From Blautia sp. (GTDB lineage: Bacteria > Bacillota > Clostridia > Lachnospirales > Lachnospiraceae): 64,000 bases of DNA. Positions 34,680 through 43,559 of this stretch are shown here, piece after piece; the first letter of the stretch is position 1; every line of letters starts with the position of its first letter. The notes under the pieces were generated by a model. The model saw only the letters and a list, made by a program, of their open reading frames with translations, was not told where the DNA came from and searched no databases. Location: NCBI GenBank assembly GCA_022777285.1, contig JALFGN010000056.1, forward strand, positions 1-64,000, given 5' to 3'. The position numbers were made by a program, and so were the translations under genes.

Positions 34680-37391
34680 TTATTCTGCTTTCTCTATTTT
34701 AATTGCACATACCTTATATTCCGGTATTCTTGCATATTTATCAAGAGCTGCATTTGTCAGCCAGTTCGCATTTCCATCCGGGAAATGGAATGGCATCCAG
34801 GTTTCGCCCTGTGATACTTTCTTTCCTACACGGGCAATGGTCTCAATCTGACCTCTTCGTGAGGAAACTTTTACTTTATCACCATTCTTGATTCCAAGAG
34901 CATCTGCATCTTTGTAGTTCATTTCGATGAAAGATTTTCCTTCGATTTCCATAAGACCTTTTGTCTTTCCTGTCATGGCTCTTGTGGTATAGTGATACAA
35001 AATACGTCCAGTCATAAGCACAATCGGATATTCCTCATCCGGAAGTTCAGCAGACGGAATATATTCTGCCGGATAGAACCATCCAAGACCTCTTGTGAAT
35101 TTACCAACATGCATGATCGGAGTACCTGGATGATCTTTGGATGGACATGGCCACTGAAGACCTTTTCCGCCTACTTCTTCACTGTCCAGACGTGCATGGC
35201 TGATACCGCCGAAGCTTGGCGTCAGGGATGAAATTTCATCCATGATTTCAGCAGCAGTCAGGTGTGGCTGCGGATATCCCATACGATTCATCAAATCAAT
35301 GATGATATCCGTATCCAGACGCATTTCGCCTTCCAGCTCTACTGCTTTCCGAACTCTCTGTACACGTCTTTCTGTATTGGTAAAAGTACCCTCTTTCTCT
35401 GCATAGCTTACCCCCGGAAGAATGACATCTGCATACTGCGCAGTTTCTGTCATAAAGAGTTCCTGTAATACAAAGAAATCAAGGCTTTCCAGCGCTTTAA
35501 TAATATGTGTGGTATCTGCATCGGTAACTACCGGGTCTTCTCCGTAGATATACAGGCCTTTTACTTCTCCCTTGATTGCTTTCGGGAAAATATCCGTTGC
35601 ATGCGTTCCGTGTTCTTTATTCAGCTCTACTCCCCATGCCTTTTCGAATTTGGCAATGACTTCCGGGTTTTTCACTTTCTGATAGCCCGGGAAATCACCT
35701 GGCTGTGCCCCCATATCGCAGGCACCCTGTACATTGTTCTGTCCACGAAGCGGGTTGACACCACAGCCTTCTCTTCCCAGTTTTCCTACCAGGAGTGCCA
35801 TATTTGACATAGACATAACGCCTTCTGTACCTGTGGAATGTTCTGTTACACCCAGACAATAGATGATCGGTGCTTTGTCTGCTTTTGCATACATCAGCGC
35901 TGCTTTTCTCAGATCATCCGGATCAATATGACAGATTTCTGCTACTTTTTCCGGTGTGTAATCTTTTACGATCTCACGAATCTTTTCATAACCTTCTGTA
36001 CGCTCTTCAATAAATTTTGTATCCTGCAGACCTTCTTCAATAATAATGTGCATCATACCATTTGCAAATGCAACGTTCGTACCTGGTCTTAATTTCAGAT
36101 GAACATCTGCTTTCTTTGCCAGATCGATTTCACGCGGGTCTACTACGATCAGTTTACAGCCTCTCTGTACTGCCTGACGAATCTGCATACCGACTACAGG
36201 ATGGGCTTCTTCCGGGTTTGAACCTACCAGCATGATCACATCCGGTTTCCTGGTAATATCTTCAATTGGGTTTGTCATAGCTCCGGAACCCAATGTCATA
36301 GCAAGACCTGATACAGAAGCAGAATGACAGACACGTGCACAGTTATCCACGTTGTTGGTACCGAAGCAGGTTCTTACCATTTTCTGTACCATGTAGATAT
36401 CTTCGTTTGGTGAACGGGAACATGCAAAACCAGCCAGAGAATCCGGACCGTATTGTTTCTTGATTTCCATAAATTTGGAAGCTACCAGATCCAGGGCTTC
36501 ATCCCAGGATGCACGTTCAAATTCGCCTGTTTCTTTATTTTTGATCAACGGATATTTGATTCGTTCCGGTGAATGCACAAAGTCAAAGGAACCGCTGCGT
36601 CCTTTGACACAGAGAAGTCCTTTATTGGATGGTCCATTTGCCGGTTCTACATCCACGATTTTGTTATCTTTTACAACAAGATAATACTGACATCCGGTTG
36701 CACAATGCGGACAAGTGGTACGTACCTTCTTTTCCACCTGCCATGGACGGAAGGATTTTCTTCTCTTGGAAGAAAGCGCACCGGTAGGACATGCTTCCAC
36801 ACAGCATCCGCAGGATTCACAGGAGCTGTTTCGCCAGGGCACACCAAACGGTGTTCCGACCACAGAATCAAAACCTCTTTCCATGGTATCAATTGCTCCA
36901 CGGCCTACGATCTTATTACAGGTGTTGACACATCTGTGGCAGAGGATACAGAGATTGGGATCATAAGTAAAGAAAGGATTGGAATCATCAATTGGGAATT
37001 CCGTCATTTCTCCTTCATATGTAGATTTTTCCACTCCATATTCCAGACAATAATCCTGCAGTTTACATCTTCCGTTCTGTGCACAGGAAAAACAATTGGT
37101 CTTATGATTCGATAAAAGGAGATTCAAAATGGTTTTTCTCGCCTGCACCACTTTTTCACTCATGGTTTCAATCACATCCCCTTCACTTGCGTGACAGGAA
37201 CATGCAGTATCCATTTTCTTTCTTCCTCTGTTTTCAATTTCTACCATACACATACGGCAGGAACCGTCCGGAAGAAGATCTTTGATATAACATAAAGTAG
37301 GTATTTTTATTCCGGCTTTCTCTGCAGCCTGTAAGATGGTCGTCCCCTTCTCAACTTCTACAGGAATTCCGTCTATCGTAACATGAATCAT
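34680..37391 (-). CDS. fdhF: Formate dehydrogenase alpha subunit, cysteine type, NuoG-like N-terminus
   Basis: A 903-residue molybdo/tungstopterin enzyme. Residues 1-80 are a [2Fe-2S] ferredoxin (PTLCYIKDLLPDGSCRMC). Next comes the His/Cys cluster HKTNCFSCAQNGRCKLQDYC, then two [4Fe-4S] motifs (CILCHRCVNTC and CESCGCCVEACP). From about 222 it has the pterin-enzyme core starting CPHCATGCQYYL. The catalytic position is Cys355 in NCARVCHSAS, where many formate dehydrogenases use selenocysteine. The C terminus has GRILYHYTTRAMTGKTKGL and a cofactor-binding barrel. It likely oxidises formate and passes electrons via the adjacent NuoE/F-like subunits to NAD. AGGAGG precedes the start. NADPH or ferredoxin coupling cannot be excluded. 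Confidence 0.92.
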   Translation of the reverse strand: MIHVTIDGIPVEVEKGTTILQAAEKAGIKIPTLCYIKDLLPDGSCRMCMVEIENRGRKKMDTACSCHASEGDVIETMSEKVVQARKTILNLLLSNHKTNCFSCAQNGRCKLQDYCLEYGVEKSTYEGEMTEFPIDDSNPFFTYDPNLCILCHRCVNTCNKIVGRGAIDTMERGFDSVVGTPFGVPWRNSSCESCGCCVEACPTGALSSKRRKSFRPWQVEKKVRTTCPHCATGCQYYLVVKDNKIVDVEPANGPSNKGLLCVKGRSGSFDFVHSPERIKYPLIKNKETGEFERASWDEALDLVASKFMEIKKQYGPDSLAGFACSRSPNEDIYMVQKMVRTCFGTNNVDNCARVCHSASVSGLAMTLGSGAMTNPIEDITRKPDVIMLVGSNPEEAHPVVGMQIRQAVQRGCKLIVVDPREIDLAKKADVHLKLRPGTNVAFANGMMHIIIEEGLQDTKFIEERTEGYEKIREIVKDYTPEKVAEICHIDPDDLRKAALMYAKADKAPIIYCLGVTEHSTGTEGVMSMSNMALLVGKLGREGCGVNPLRGQNNVQGACDMGAQPGDFPGYQKVKNPEVIAKFEKAWGVELNKEHGTHATDIFPKAIKGEVKGLYIYGEDPVVTDADTTHIIKALESLDFFVLQELFMTETAQYADVILPGVSYAEKEGTFTNTERRVQRVRKAVELEGEMRLDTDIIIDLMNRMGYPQPHLTAAEIMDEISSLTPSFGGISHARLDSEEVGGKGLQWPCPSKDHPGTPIMHVGKFTRGLGWFYPAEYIPSAELPDEEYPIVLMTGRILYHYTTRAMTGKTKGLMEIEGKSFIEMNYKDADALGIKNGDKVKVSSRRGQIETIARVGKKVSQGETWMPFHFPDGNANWLTNAALDKYARIPEYKVCAIKIEKAE

Positions 37392-37405
37392 TCTCTCTCC
37401 TCCTA

Positions 37406-39286
37406 TTATCTTACCTCGATTGCATCGAAGCTGCAGTTTTCTTTACATGCGCCACATTTAATACACTGATTCACATCAATCGTATGCGGCTGTTTCTTTT
37501 CGCCTGTAATTGCACCAACCGGACAATTTCTTGCACATTTGGTACATCCTCTACATTTTTCAGGATCAATCTCATAATGACGCATTGCTGTACAGGTATG
37601 AGAAGCACATTTTTTCTCTACAATATGTTCCACATATTCATCACGGAACATACGAATGGTGCTTAATACAGGAAGCGGTGCGCTCTTTCCAAGTCCACAC
37701 AGAGACAATTCTTTTACACTCTTTGCAATCTCTTCCAGTTTTTCAAGGTCTTCCAGTTCGCCCTTTCCTGCAACGATTTTTTCCAGAATTTCCAGCATTC
37801 GCTTGGTTCCGATCCGGCACGGGGTACATTTTCCGCAGGATTCTCTCTGGGTAAAGCTCATGAAGAATCTGGCCACTTCTACCATACAAGTATCTGTATT
37901 CATAACAACCAGACCACCGGATCCTACAATTGCACCAAATTTCTTCACAGAGTCAAAATCCAGTGGCTCATCCAGATGCTGGGTTGTCAGACATCCGCCG
38001 GATGGTCCGCCGATCTGTACTGCTTTAAATTCGGATCCTTCTTTCAATCCTCCGCCGATATCATAAATAATCTCACGCAGAGTCGTTCCCATCGGTACTT
38101 CGATCAAACCGGTATTCTCAATACATCCGGTCAAAGAGAAGGTCTTCGTTCCCGGACTTCCCTCTGTTCCGATGGTACGGAACCACGCATGTCCCTCCAG
38201 AATGATCTTCGGAACATTGGCATAAGTTTCTACGTTGTTCAATACAGTTGGTTTTGCCCACAGACCATGGTCAACCGTTCTTGGTGGTTTTGTTCTTGGC
38301 ATACCACGATTTCCTTCGATGGAAGCTGTCAGTGCACTTCCTTCTCCGCAGACAAATGCGCCTGCACCACGATTGATATGCATATGGAAACAGAAATCCG
38401 TTCCTAAAATATTGTCCCCTAACATCTTTCTCTCTTCCATTACCTGGATGGCATGGCGCAGTCTTGCAACGGAATTCGGATATTCTGCACGTACATAAAT
38501 ATATCCTTCACTGGAACCAACCGCATAACCGGCGATCATCATACCTTCAATCAGCTTGAACGGATCCCCTTCCATAACGGATCCATCCATGAATGCTCCC
38601 GGATCGCCTTCGTCACCATTACATACGACATAACGTTCTTTTTCCTGCTGATTTGCAACCTGTTTCCATTTCTTTCCAGCCGGGAAACCACCGCCGCCTC
38701 TTCCGCGAAGGCCGGACTGATCTACTTCTTCTACTACATCTTCCGGTTTCATCTCAAAAAGCGCTTTTTCCAGAGCCTTAAATCCACCGGCTGCAATATA
38801 CTCATCAATGGATTCCGCATCAAATTTACCGCAATTTTCCAGAACGATGCGTGTCTGTTTTGCAATAAAAGGTATCTCTTCCGGCTGCACATAAGATTTT
38901 TCTTCTTTCTTATACAGCAAACGTTCCACAATTTCTGTGCCTGACACTGATTTTTCAAAAATCTCCTGACAGTCTTCTTCCTGTACTTTGATGTACTGGA
39001 TGACTTTATCCCCTTTCTGTATTCTTACAAGAGGACCGAACTCACAGAAGCCCTGGCATCCTGTCCGTTTAACGCCTACATGTTCTCCCTCATCATGAGG
39101 AGCGAATTCTACTTTCACGCCCGGTGTATTTCCGGCGATTTCCATCATTTTTTTATAAATCTTTTCTGATCCGGTGGCAATACAGCCGGTACCGGAACAA
39201 ACAAGAATCCTGCAGTCATAAGCCTGCATATCCTGTTCGGCCTGTTCTCTCCAACGATCCAGTTCTGTTCTGTTTGAAATCATCAT
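37406..39286 (-). CDS. NuoF-like NADH-binding diaphorase subunit
   Basis: A 626-residue flavoprotein subunit like HydB/HymB. Residues 1-110 are a thioredoxin-like [2Fe-2S] domain (CRILVCSGTGCIATGSEKIY, with CQGFCEFGPLV). The central NuoF part has GLRGRGGGGFPAGKKW (NADH site), VCNGDEGDPGAFMDGS (FMN site) and ESCGKCTPCRIGTKRM ([4Fe-4S]). The C terminus carries two ferredoxin clusters, CRGCTKCARNCPVG and CIKCGACKENCSFDA. It starts at ATG 39286, overlapping the nuoE-like stop (ATGATGA), with AGGGGAAGG upstream. It should move electrons between FdhF and NAD(H); the extra clusters fit a bifurcating or ferredoxin-linked complex, which is inferred. Confidence 0.93.
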   Translation of the reverse strand: MMISNRTELDRWREQAEQDMQAYDCRILVCSGTGCIATGSEKIYKKMMEIAGNTPGVKVEFAPHDEGEHVGVKRTGCQGFCEFGPLVRIQKGDKVIQYIKVQEEDCQEIFEKSVSGTEIVERLLYKKEEKSYVQPEEIPFIAKQTRIVLENCGKFDAESIDEYIAAGGFKALEKALFEMKPEDVVEEVDQSGLRGRGGGGFPAGKKWKQVANQQEKERYVVCNGDEGDPGAFMDGSVMEGDPFKLIEGMMIAGYAVGSSEGYIYVRAEYPNSVARLRHAIQVMEERKMLGDNILGTDFCFHMHINRGAGAFVCGEGSALTASIEGNRGMPRTKPPRTVDHGLWAKPTVLNNVETYANVPKIILEGHAWFRTIGTEGSPGTKTFSLTGCIENTGLIEVPMGTTLREIIYDIGGGLKEGSEFKAVQIGGPSGGCLTTQHLDEPLDFDSVKKFGAIVGSGGLVVMNTDTCMVEVARFFMSFTQRESCGKCTPCRIGTKRMLEILEKIVAGKGELEDLEKLEEIAKSVKELSLCGLGKSAPLPVLSTIRMFRDEYVEHIVEKKCASHTCTAMRHYEIDPEKCRGCTKCARNCPVGAITGEKKQPHTIDVNQCIKCGACKENCSFDAIEVR

Positions 39287-39762
39287 GCACCTTCCCCTCT
39301 CAATTCCTGTATTAAAGCAATTACTTTTTCCGGTGACATTTTCGGATGCACTTCTTCGTTTACCATCAAAGTCGGTGCAAGACCACATGCACCCAGACAG
39401 GATACGGTTTCCACAGTAAACATCATATCATCCGTTGTGTGTTTCTTTTTGCTCAATCCCAGTTCTTTGTACAACGCTTCCAGAATTGGCATGGATTTTC
39501 TTACGTGACATGCGGTACCGTCACAAACCTTAATTACATATTTTCCTTTTGGTTCAAAGGAAAAGTTCTCGTAAAAGGTAGCAACGCTGTACGCTTTTGC
39601 CTCCGTAACTCCGATCTGCCCTGCGGTATACGTGAGCAGTTCTCCCGGCAGATAGCGGTATGCACTCTGAATATCCTGCATAACAGGAATCAGTGCAGAG
39701 GGTTTTTTCCCGTACCGCGCAATAATTTCATCTGCCTTTTCATAATAAGACTGGTCTAACAT
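39283..39762 (-). CDS. NuoE-like [2Fe-2S] subunit
   Basis: A 159-residue thioredoxin-like ferredoxin subunit of the NuoE/HydC type. The four cluster ligands are in KVCDGTACHVRKS and SCLGACGLAPTLMVN. It begins with a helical bundle (DEIIARYGKKPSALIPVMQDIQSAYRYLP) typical of the family. I chose the ATG at 39762 with GGGAGG upstream over one nine codons earlier. It overlaps the NuoF-like gene by four bases and follows the phosphatase gene by 46 bases. It forms the NADH-oxidoreductase module with the next gene. Confidence 0.94.
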   Translation of the reverse strand: MLDQSYYEKADEIIARYGKKPSALIPVMQDIQSAYRYLPGELLTYTAGQIGVTEAKAYSVATFYENFSFEPKGKYVIKVCDGTACHVRKSMPILEALYKELGLSKKKHTTDDMMFTVETVSCLGACGLAPTLMVNEEVHPKMSPEKVIALIQELRGEGA

Positions 39763-39808
39763 ATAGGTACCTCCCATCATTCTATTCATTTTATATCATT
39801 TTTTAATT

Positions 39809-40981
39809 CTACCAGATTTGCATTCTGACTTTCTTTCCTGCCTTTTCCAGACAGTTACGCAAATGATTGGTCAATCTTAATTTTTCTCCTTCGTCGATAT
39901 GCAGCCCCTGGTTTGCCGGATTGCTTGCATTCCCGAAAAAGATATTAATATCCGAAGATTCCTCAAACAACACTTCCAGAAGTCTGGCAGCACCGTCTTT
40001 TTTCTTTTTCGTTGTCAGCACGTCCATATTATCTGCCAGATAGGCGTTGGCATAACTGTTTAATTTTCGCAAAGTCAGAAGACCTTCGGTCACCAGATCC
40101 ACTCCTTTGATTTTTGACATGGCGGGCACAGCATCGGTACCGGTTCCGTCGAGGACCGACACCGTTTCTCCCAGATAGTCTGCTGCAAACTGTGCAGTGG
40201 TTCCTCCACACACAATATGCTTTCCTTCCGACCGGAAAAAGGTTTTCAGAAAGGTTTCGTCTTTTTCCATCTTACTTGGCGGACCGATCATCAGATTGGT
40301 CACCTGTCTTTCGCAGAGCCGAATCACAAGAACCGTAATATCGTCATCGGTTTCGTCCAGATTCAGATCTACGCAGGCTGCTGCGATCTCTGCTGCCATA
40401 CGCTGCGCACTGATTCCCGGCCGGTACTTTGCTTCGCAGAATTTCACTACCTCTTCGTACCCCCAGCCTCCGTCGGTCGTCTTTCCCATGCCGGCATTGG
40501 TCACACCATCGGAAAATAAAATCAGGACATCTCCTTTTTCAAGGGCGAGCTCCGATTCCAGAATTTCCTTTTCCTTTACAAAATGGCTTTTTTCCTGATA
40601 CGGCAATGCCCTGCCGTCTCGAAGAAGAATCAGCCCCGGATTGTCAAACCTTGCCACATAAGCCTGGCGGCCTGTAATCTTCATTGCAAGAAATGTCGCA
40701 TATGCCATCTGACGTTCGTGACACACAGGAAGCGTACTTGCAATGGTTTCCACTGCATCATCCAGAGGAATCTTTTTTATCATCATGGTACACAACATCT
40801 TTGCTGTCAAAGTTGCAAGAATATTTGCTTTTACTCCGCTTCCCATTCCGTCGGAAAGAACAAGCAGCGTATCAGAACCCTTTTCCTCCAGCATATAAAA
40901 ATCTCCGCACAGAGATTCTTTCTTTTTATTTAAATTCACATGGCCGAAATCTGCAAATAAATGATCGAAATGTACTTTCAT
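39809..40981 (-). CDS. SpoIIE/PP2C-type serine phosphatase
   Basis: A 390-residue soluble phosphatase of the PPM/SpoIIE group with the metal-binding aspartates in LVLSDGMGSGVKAN, DVLILFSDGVTNAGM and ETDDDITVLVIRL. The C-terminal 150 residues (VTNLMIGPPSKMEKDETFLKTFFRSEGKHIVCGGTTAQFAADYLG) form an extra domain found with hydrogenase-linked phosphatases. It has no membrane segment. Its start overlaps the stop of the hydrogenase-like sensor (ATGA). Group C sensory [FeFe]-hydrogenases are known to occur beside such phosphatases, so it is probably the output of the sensor; its target is unknown. Confidence 0.9.
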   Translation of the reverse strand: MKVHFDHLFADFGHVNLNKKKESLCGDFYMLEEKGSDTLLVLSDGMGSGVKANILATLTAKMLCTMMIKKIPLDDAVETIASTLPVCHERQMAYATFLAMKITGRQAYVARFDNPGLILLRDGRALPYQEKSHFVKEKEILESELALEKGDVLILFSDGVTNAGMGKTTDGGWGYEEVVKFCEAKYRPGISAQRMAAEIAAACVDLNLDETDDDITVLVIRLCERQVTNLMIGPPSKMEKDETFLKTFFRSEGKHIVCGGTTAQFAADYLGETVSVLDGTGTDAVPAMSKIKGVDLVTEGLLTLRKLNSYANAYLADNMDVLTTKKKKDGAARLLEVLFEESSDINIFFGNASNPANQGLHIDEGEKLRLTNHLRNCLEKAGKKVRMQIW

Positions 40982-42705
40982 AACCAGACCTCCGGTTTCT
41001 CCTTTTCCGGCTCTTTCTGTTCTGCAAGAATGGTCTCTTTCAGATTTTCCACTGCTACCTTCGTATCTGCAGCCGTTTCTCCCAGAAGTTCCGCGATCTG
41101 ATGCACAATACGAAGCTGTTCATCTGCCAGTTTGTCTGCCATCTTCGCAGCCATAATCCTGGTTCTCTGCACTTCCTGCTTCTGCACAATTTCTTTTGTA
41201 ACATTTTTCATAATACAGATAATCAATCCGTTATTTTTGTCGTAAGTCAGCACCCGATCCAGATAAACTTTATATTCTTCCACAAAGATCTGATCCTGGG
41301 TGAAGTTCTTTCCATACGACAACATATTTACAAAAGCATAATCATCCATCAATTTGCTTACAGGCTGACCGATAATGGATTTCTTTCTCCGGATATCGAA
41401 CAGATCCATTGCGGCTTTATTCAGCTGGATCACTTTCAGTTCCGTATTTACCGTAACCAGCATACCTGGCATGGAGTTGATAATCTTATTTGCATAGCTG
41501 GCCTCTCTTTCCCGCATATAAGGAATACACATAGAAACTTCCGCTTTATTCTGAAAGATTGCAACTGCTTTCTCCCGGCAGGTATTGTAACCACAAGCAC
41601 CACAGTTCAGTTCCTTTGACTGGGATGTTTTCCCCATTTTATCCAGAATTTCCTGCAATTCTTCTTCTGTAGGATAACGTTCCTCTACCGTTTTATCAAT
41701 AAACTCCCGTTCCAGACTGATATCCTTTGAAATCTTAAAATCTGCACACGGATCCGGATGCAGCCAGTCCACGGCAGATGCCCTCCGCACATCGAGTTCT
41801 CCCTGCACACGGCGAAATCTGGTATTCTGGAAAGAAGGTCCGCCGATACACCCTCCTTCACAGGCATTTAATTCCAGAAAACATTTATGGATCTTTCCTT
41901 CTTTTAATTCATCCAGAACTTTCATACAGTTTTCCACACCATCCACACTCAGATAGCTGTATTCCGGATTCTTTCGAAGCATATAAGTAAGTCCTCCGTT
42001 GACTGCACGCATACGGGACAGACGGATTTCTTCCGGTTCCGGACAATCGGGCACCTCAATCTGATTTTCCTTCAGCCAGGTATCCAGCTCATCAAAAGAA
42101 ACGACATAAGCAGAATAATTGATTTTTTCACGAAGCTCCGCGACCGGTGAAATACAGGGGCTGATATAAACAGGAATACCGTCTCTGTTTTCTTCTCTCA
42201 GATATTTTGCATGTGCCTGCATAGTAGAAAGCACCGGCAGAAGATACTCCGTAAGTTCCGGATATTTACTCCGGATCAGACGCACGACAGAAGGACAGGT
42301 CGATGTAATCATCACGTCCCGTTTTCCTTCTTCCAGCATCTTTTCATACTGATTTTTTACCAGACAGGTTCCCTCTGCTGCTTCACGGGCATCATAAAAT
42401 CCAAGCTGGATCAGTGCCTGACGCAGAGACGGAAAACTTCCCGGTCCATACTTTGCCAAATAAGCCGGATCCACACTTGCAATCAGCTTTCTTCCATCTG
42501 CGATCATTCGCTTCAGACTTGGAATATCATTAATCTCCTCCTTGGCATGCTGCGGACAGACAATCGTACATTTTTCGCATAAGATACAGGCATCTTCCAT
42601 AATCTGAGCCTGATGATCCTTCACACGAATGGCCTTTACCGGACAATTTCTTACACATTTGTAACAGTTCTTACAATCTACCGGTTTAAACTTCAATATC
42701 CACAT
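40978..42705 (-). CDS. [FeFe]-hydrogenase-like PAS sensor (HydS type)
   Basis: A 575-residue protein without a catalytic-hydrogenase partner set. Residues 1-60 hold two [4Fe-4S] motifs (CKNCYKCVRNCPVKAI, CILCEKCTIVCP). Residues 75-330 are the H-cluster domain, with ligand cysteines in ITSTCPSVV (about 134-140), ISPCISPVAE (about 181-190) and LNACEGGCIGGPS (about 279-291). These correspond to TSCCP, PC and ACxxGCxxGG motifs, altered as in sensory group C enzymes. A further Fe-S motif CGACGYNTC lies near 369. A PAS domain (SMPGMLVTVNTELKVIQLN) fills 405-520. It is likely an H2 or redox sensor. The start at 42705 has GGGAG; a leader hairpin lies upstream. Confidence 0.88.
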   Translation of the reverse strand: MWILKFKPVDCKNCYKCVRNCPVKAIRVKDHQAQIMEDACILCEKCTIVCPQHAKEEINDIPSLKRMIADGRKLIASVDPAYLAKYGPGSFPSLRQALIQLGFYDAREAAEGTCLVKNQYEKMLEEGKRDVMITSTCPSVVRLIRSKYPELTEYLLPVLSTMQAHAKYLREENRDGIPVYISPCISPVAELREKINYSAYVVSFDELDTWLKENQIEVPDCPEPEEIRLSRMRAVNGGLTYMLRKNPEYSYLSVDGVENCMKVLDELKEGKIHKCFLELNACEGGCIGGPSFQNTRFRRVQGELDVRRASAVDWLHPDPCADFKISKDISLEREFIDKTVEERYPTEEELQEILDKMGKTSQSKELNCGACGYNTCREKAVAIFQNKAEVSMCIPYMREREASYANKIINSMPGMLVTVNTELKVIQLNKAAMDLFDIRRKKSIIGQPVSKLMDDYAFVNMLSYGKNFTQDQIFVEEYKVYLDRVLTYDKNNGLIICIMKNVTKEIVQKQEVQRTRIMAAKMADKLADEQLRIVHQIAELLGETAADTKVAVENLKETILAEQKEPEKEKPEVWL

Positions 42706-42727
42706 AGGCTCTCCCATTATTCAGCAG

Positions 42728-42761
42728 AAACCACATGAGGTTTGAAACCCGCATGTGGTTT
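42728..42761 (-). promoter_or_regulatory. Leader hairpin of the hydrogenase-sensor/FDH operon
   Basis: AAACCACATG (42728-42737) pairs with CATGTGGTTT (42752-42761), and the loop itself contains GGGTT/AAACC. It lies between the promoter at 42795-42823 and the start at 42705. The minus-strand transcript has no T-run after it, so it is not an obvious terminator; it may stabilise the message or bind a regulator. Confidence 0.6.
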
Positions 42762-42794
42762 TTACTGTTAAAATTGCTCGTATTTTCTGCTTTT

Positions 42795-42823
42795 ATTATA
42801 CACGTTTCATGAAAATTACACAA
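42795..42823 (-). promoter_or_regulatory. Promoter of the hydrogenase-sensor/FDH/Moco operon
   Basis: Minus-strand TTGTGT (42823-42818) and consensus TATAAT (42800-42795) are 17 bases apart, 90 bases before the first start codon. Confidence 0.75.
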
Positions 42824-42870
42824 GTATCTATCTGACATTTTTTTACTGTTCCGACATCCGGCAGACGCTG

Positions 42871-42973
42871 GGATATTTCTACTAAAATCCTCGCAATCAT
42901 CCTTTACAGCAGGAAAATTTTTCAAAACTCGCACTGCGATCTCGGGGCTGGCATGGATGCAGCGCTCAGTACT
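42871..42973 (-). repeat. Inverted-repeat element, copy 3 (internally deleted)
   Basis: About 50 bases from 42893 match copy 2 from 56797 (caatcatccttta, then gcagg/gcaga, aaaattttt, caaaactc, cactgc) with roughly seven differences. They are followed directly by GGCATGGATGCAG at about 42945, which in copy 2 lies some 200 bases further on at 57049. The whole central hairpin is therefore missing. Left boundary uncertain. It lies between the TVP38 stop and the operon promoter at 42795-42823. Confidence 0.75.
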
Positions 42974-42974
42974 C

Positions 42975-43559
42975 TCACAAACAGCAGCGCACAAGTCCCA
43001 CAAGTCCAAGACTGTACAAACAGATAGATACTGGTTTCCCAAGAAGGATAATCATCGCAAACCGTTTCCATGTCATTTTTGTCAATCCTGCAATATAGCA
43101 CAGAAGATCATCCGGTGCCACAGGAAAGAAAATCGCTGCTGCAAAGGCGCATTCAAATCCTTTGCCTTTTTCCAGCCATCCGATGTATTTCCTGTAATTT
43201 TTCTCTCCGATTCTGTTTTTTACAAAAGGACGCCCATATTTTCTGGACAGGAAAAAAGCTGCCAGAGAGCCTGCACAAATTCCTGCATAATTGTAGATAA
43301 ATCCCCAGACCGGACCAAAAATCAGAACGCCGGCCAGACATCCCACGGCCCCCGGAAGGATGGGCAGAATCACCTGGATTGCCTGAATTCCCACAAAGAA
43401 AACCGGTGCCCAGATTCCCCATCTTTTTAAAAACTGTTCCAGTGCTGTCTCCGATACGAAAATCTGATTCCGGATTCCATAGAGAAGGAACGCAAGCATT
43501 GCCAACAGTCCAAGAACGGTACAAAGATTGAAAAAGATTCCTGTTTTTTCTCTTTTCAC
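42975..43559 (-). CDS. TVP38/TMEM64 (VTT-domain) membrane protein
   Basis: A 194-residue polytopic membrane protein with a VTT/SNARE-associated domain: LPGAVGCLAGVLIFGPVWGFIYNYAGICAGSLAAFFLSRKYGRPFV, then IFFPVAPDDLLCYIAGLTKM. Members of the wider DedA/VTT superfamily have been linked to lipid scrambling or flipping. Its start overlaps the stop of the glycosyltransferase gene (ATGA), which supports a role in handling the glycolipid made by the two upstream enzymes. That pathway link is an inference from gene order. Confidence 0.9.
   Translation of the reverse strand: MKREKTGIFFNLCTVLGLLAMLAFLLYGIRNQIFVSETALEQFLKRWGIWAPVFFVGIQAIQVILPILPGAVGCLAGVLIFGPVWGFIYNYAGICAGSLAAFFLSRKYGRPFVKNRIGEKNYRKYIGWLEKGKGFECAFAAAIFFPVAPDDLLCYIAGLTKMTWKRFAMIILLGKPVSICLYSLGLVGLVRCCL

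Noticed and set aside
40978..42705. Catalytic [FeFe] hydrogenase
   Set aside because: The H-cluster motifs are altered (TSTCP, SPCIS), the protein ends in a PAS domain and is coupled to a phosphatase, so a sensor is the better call.
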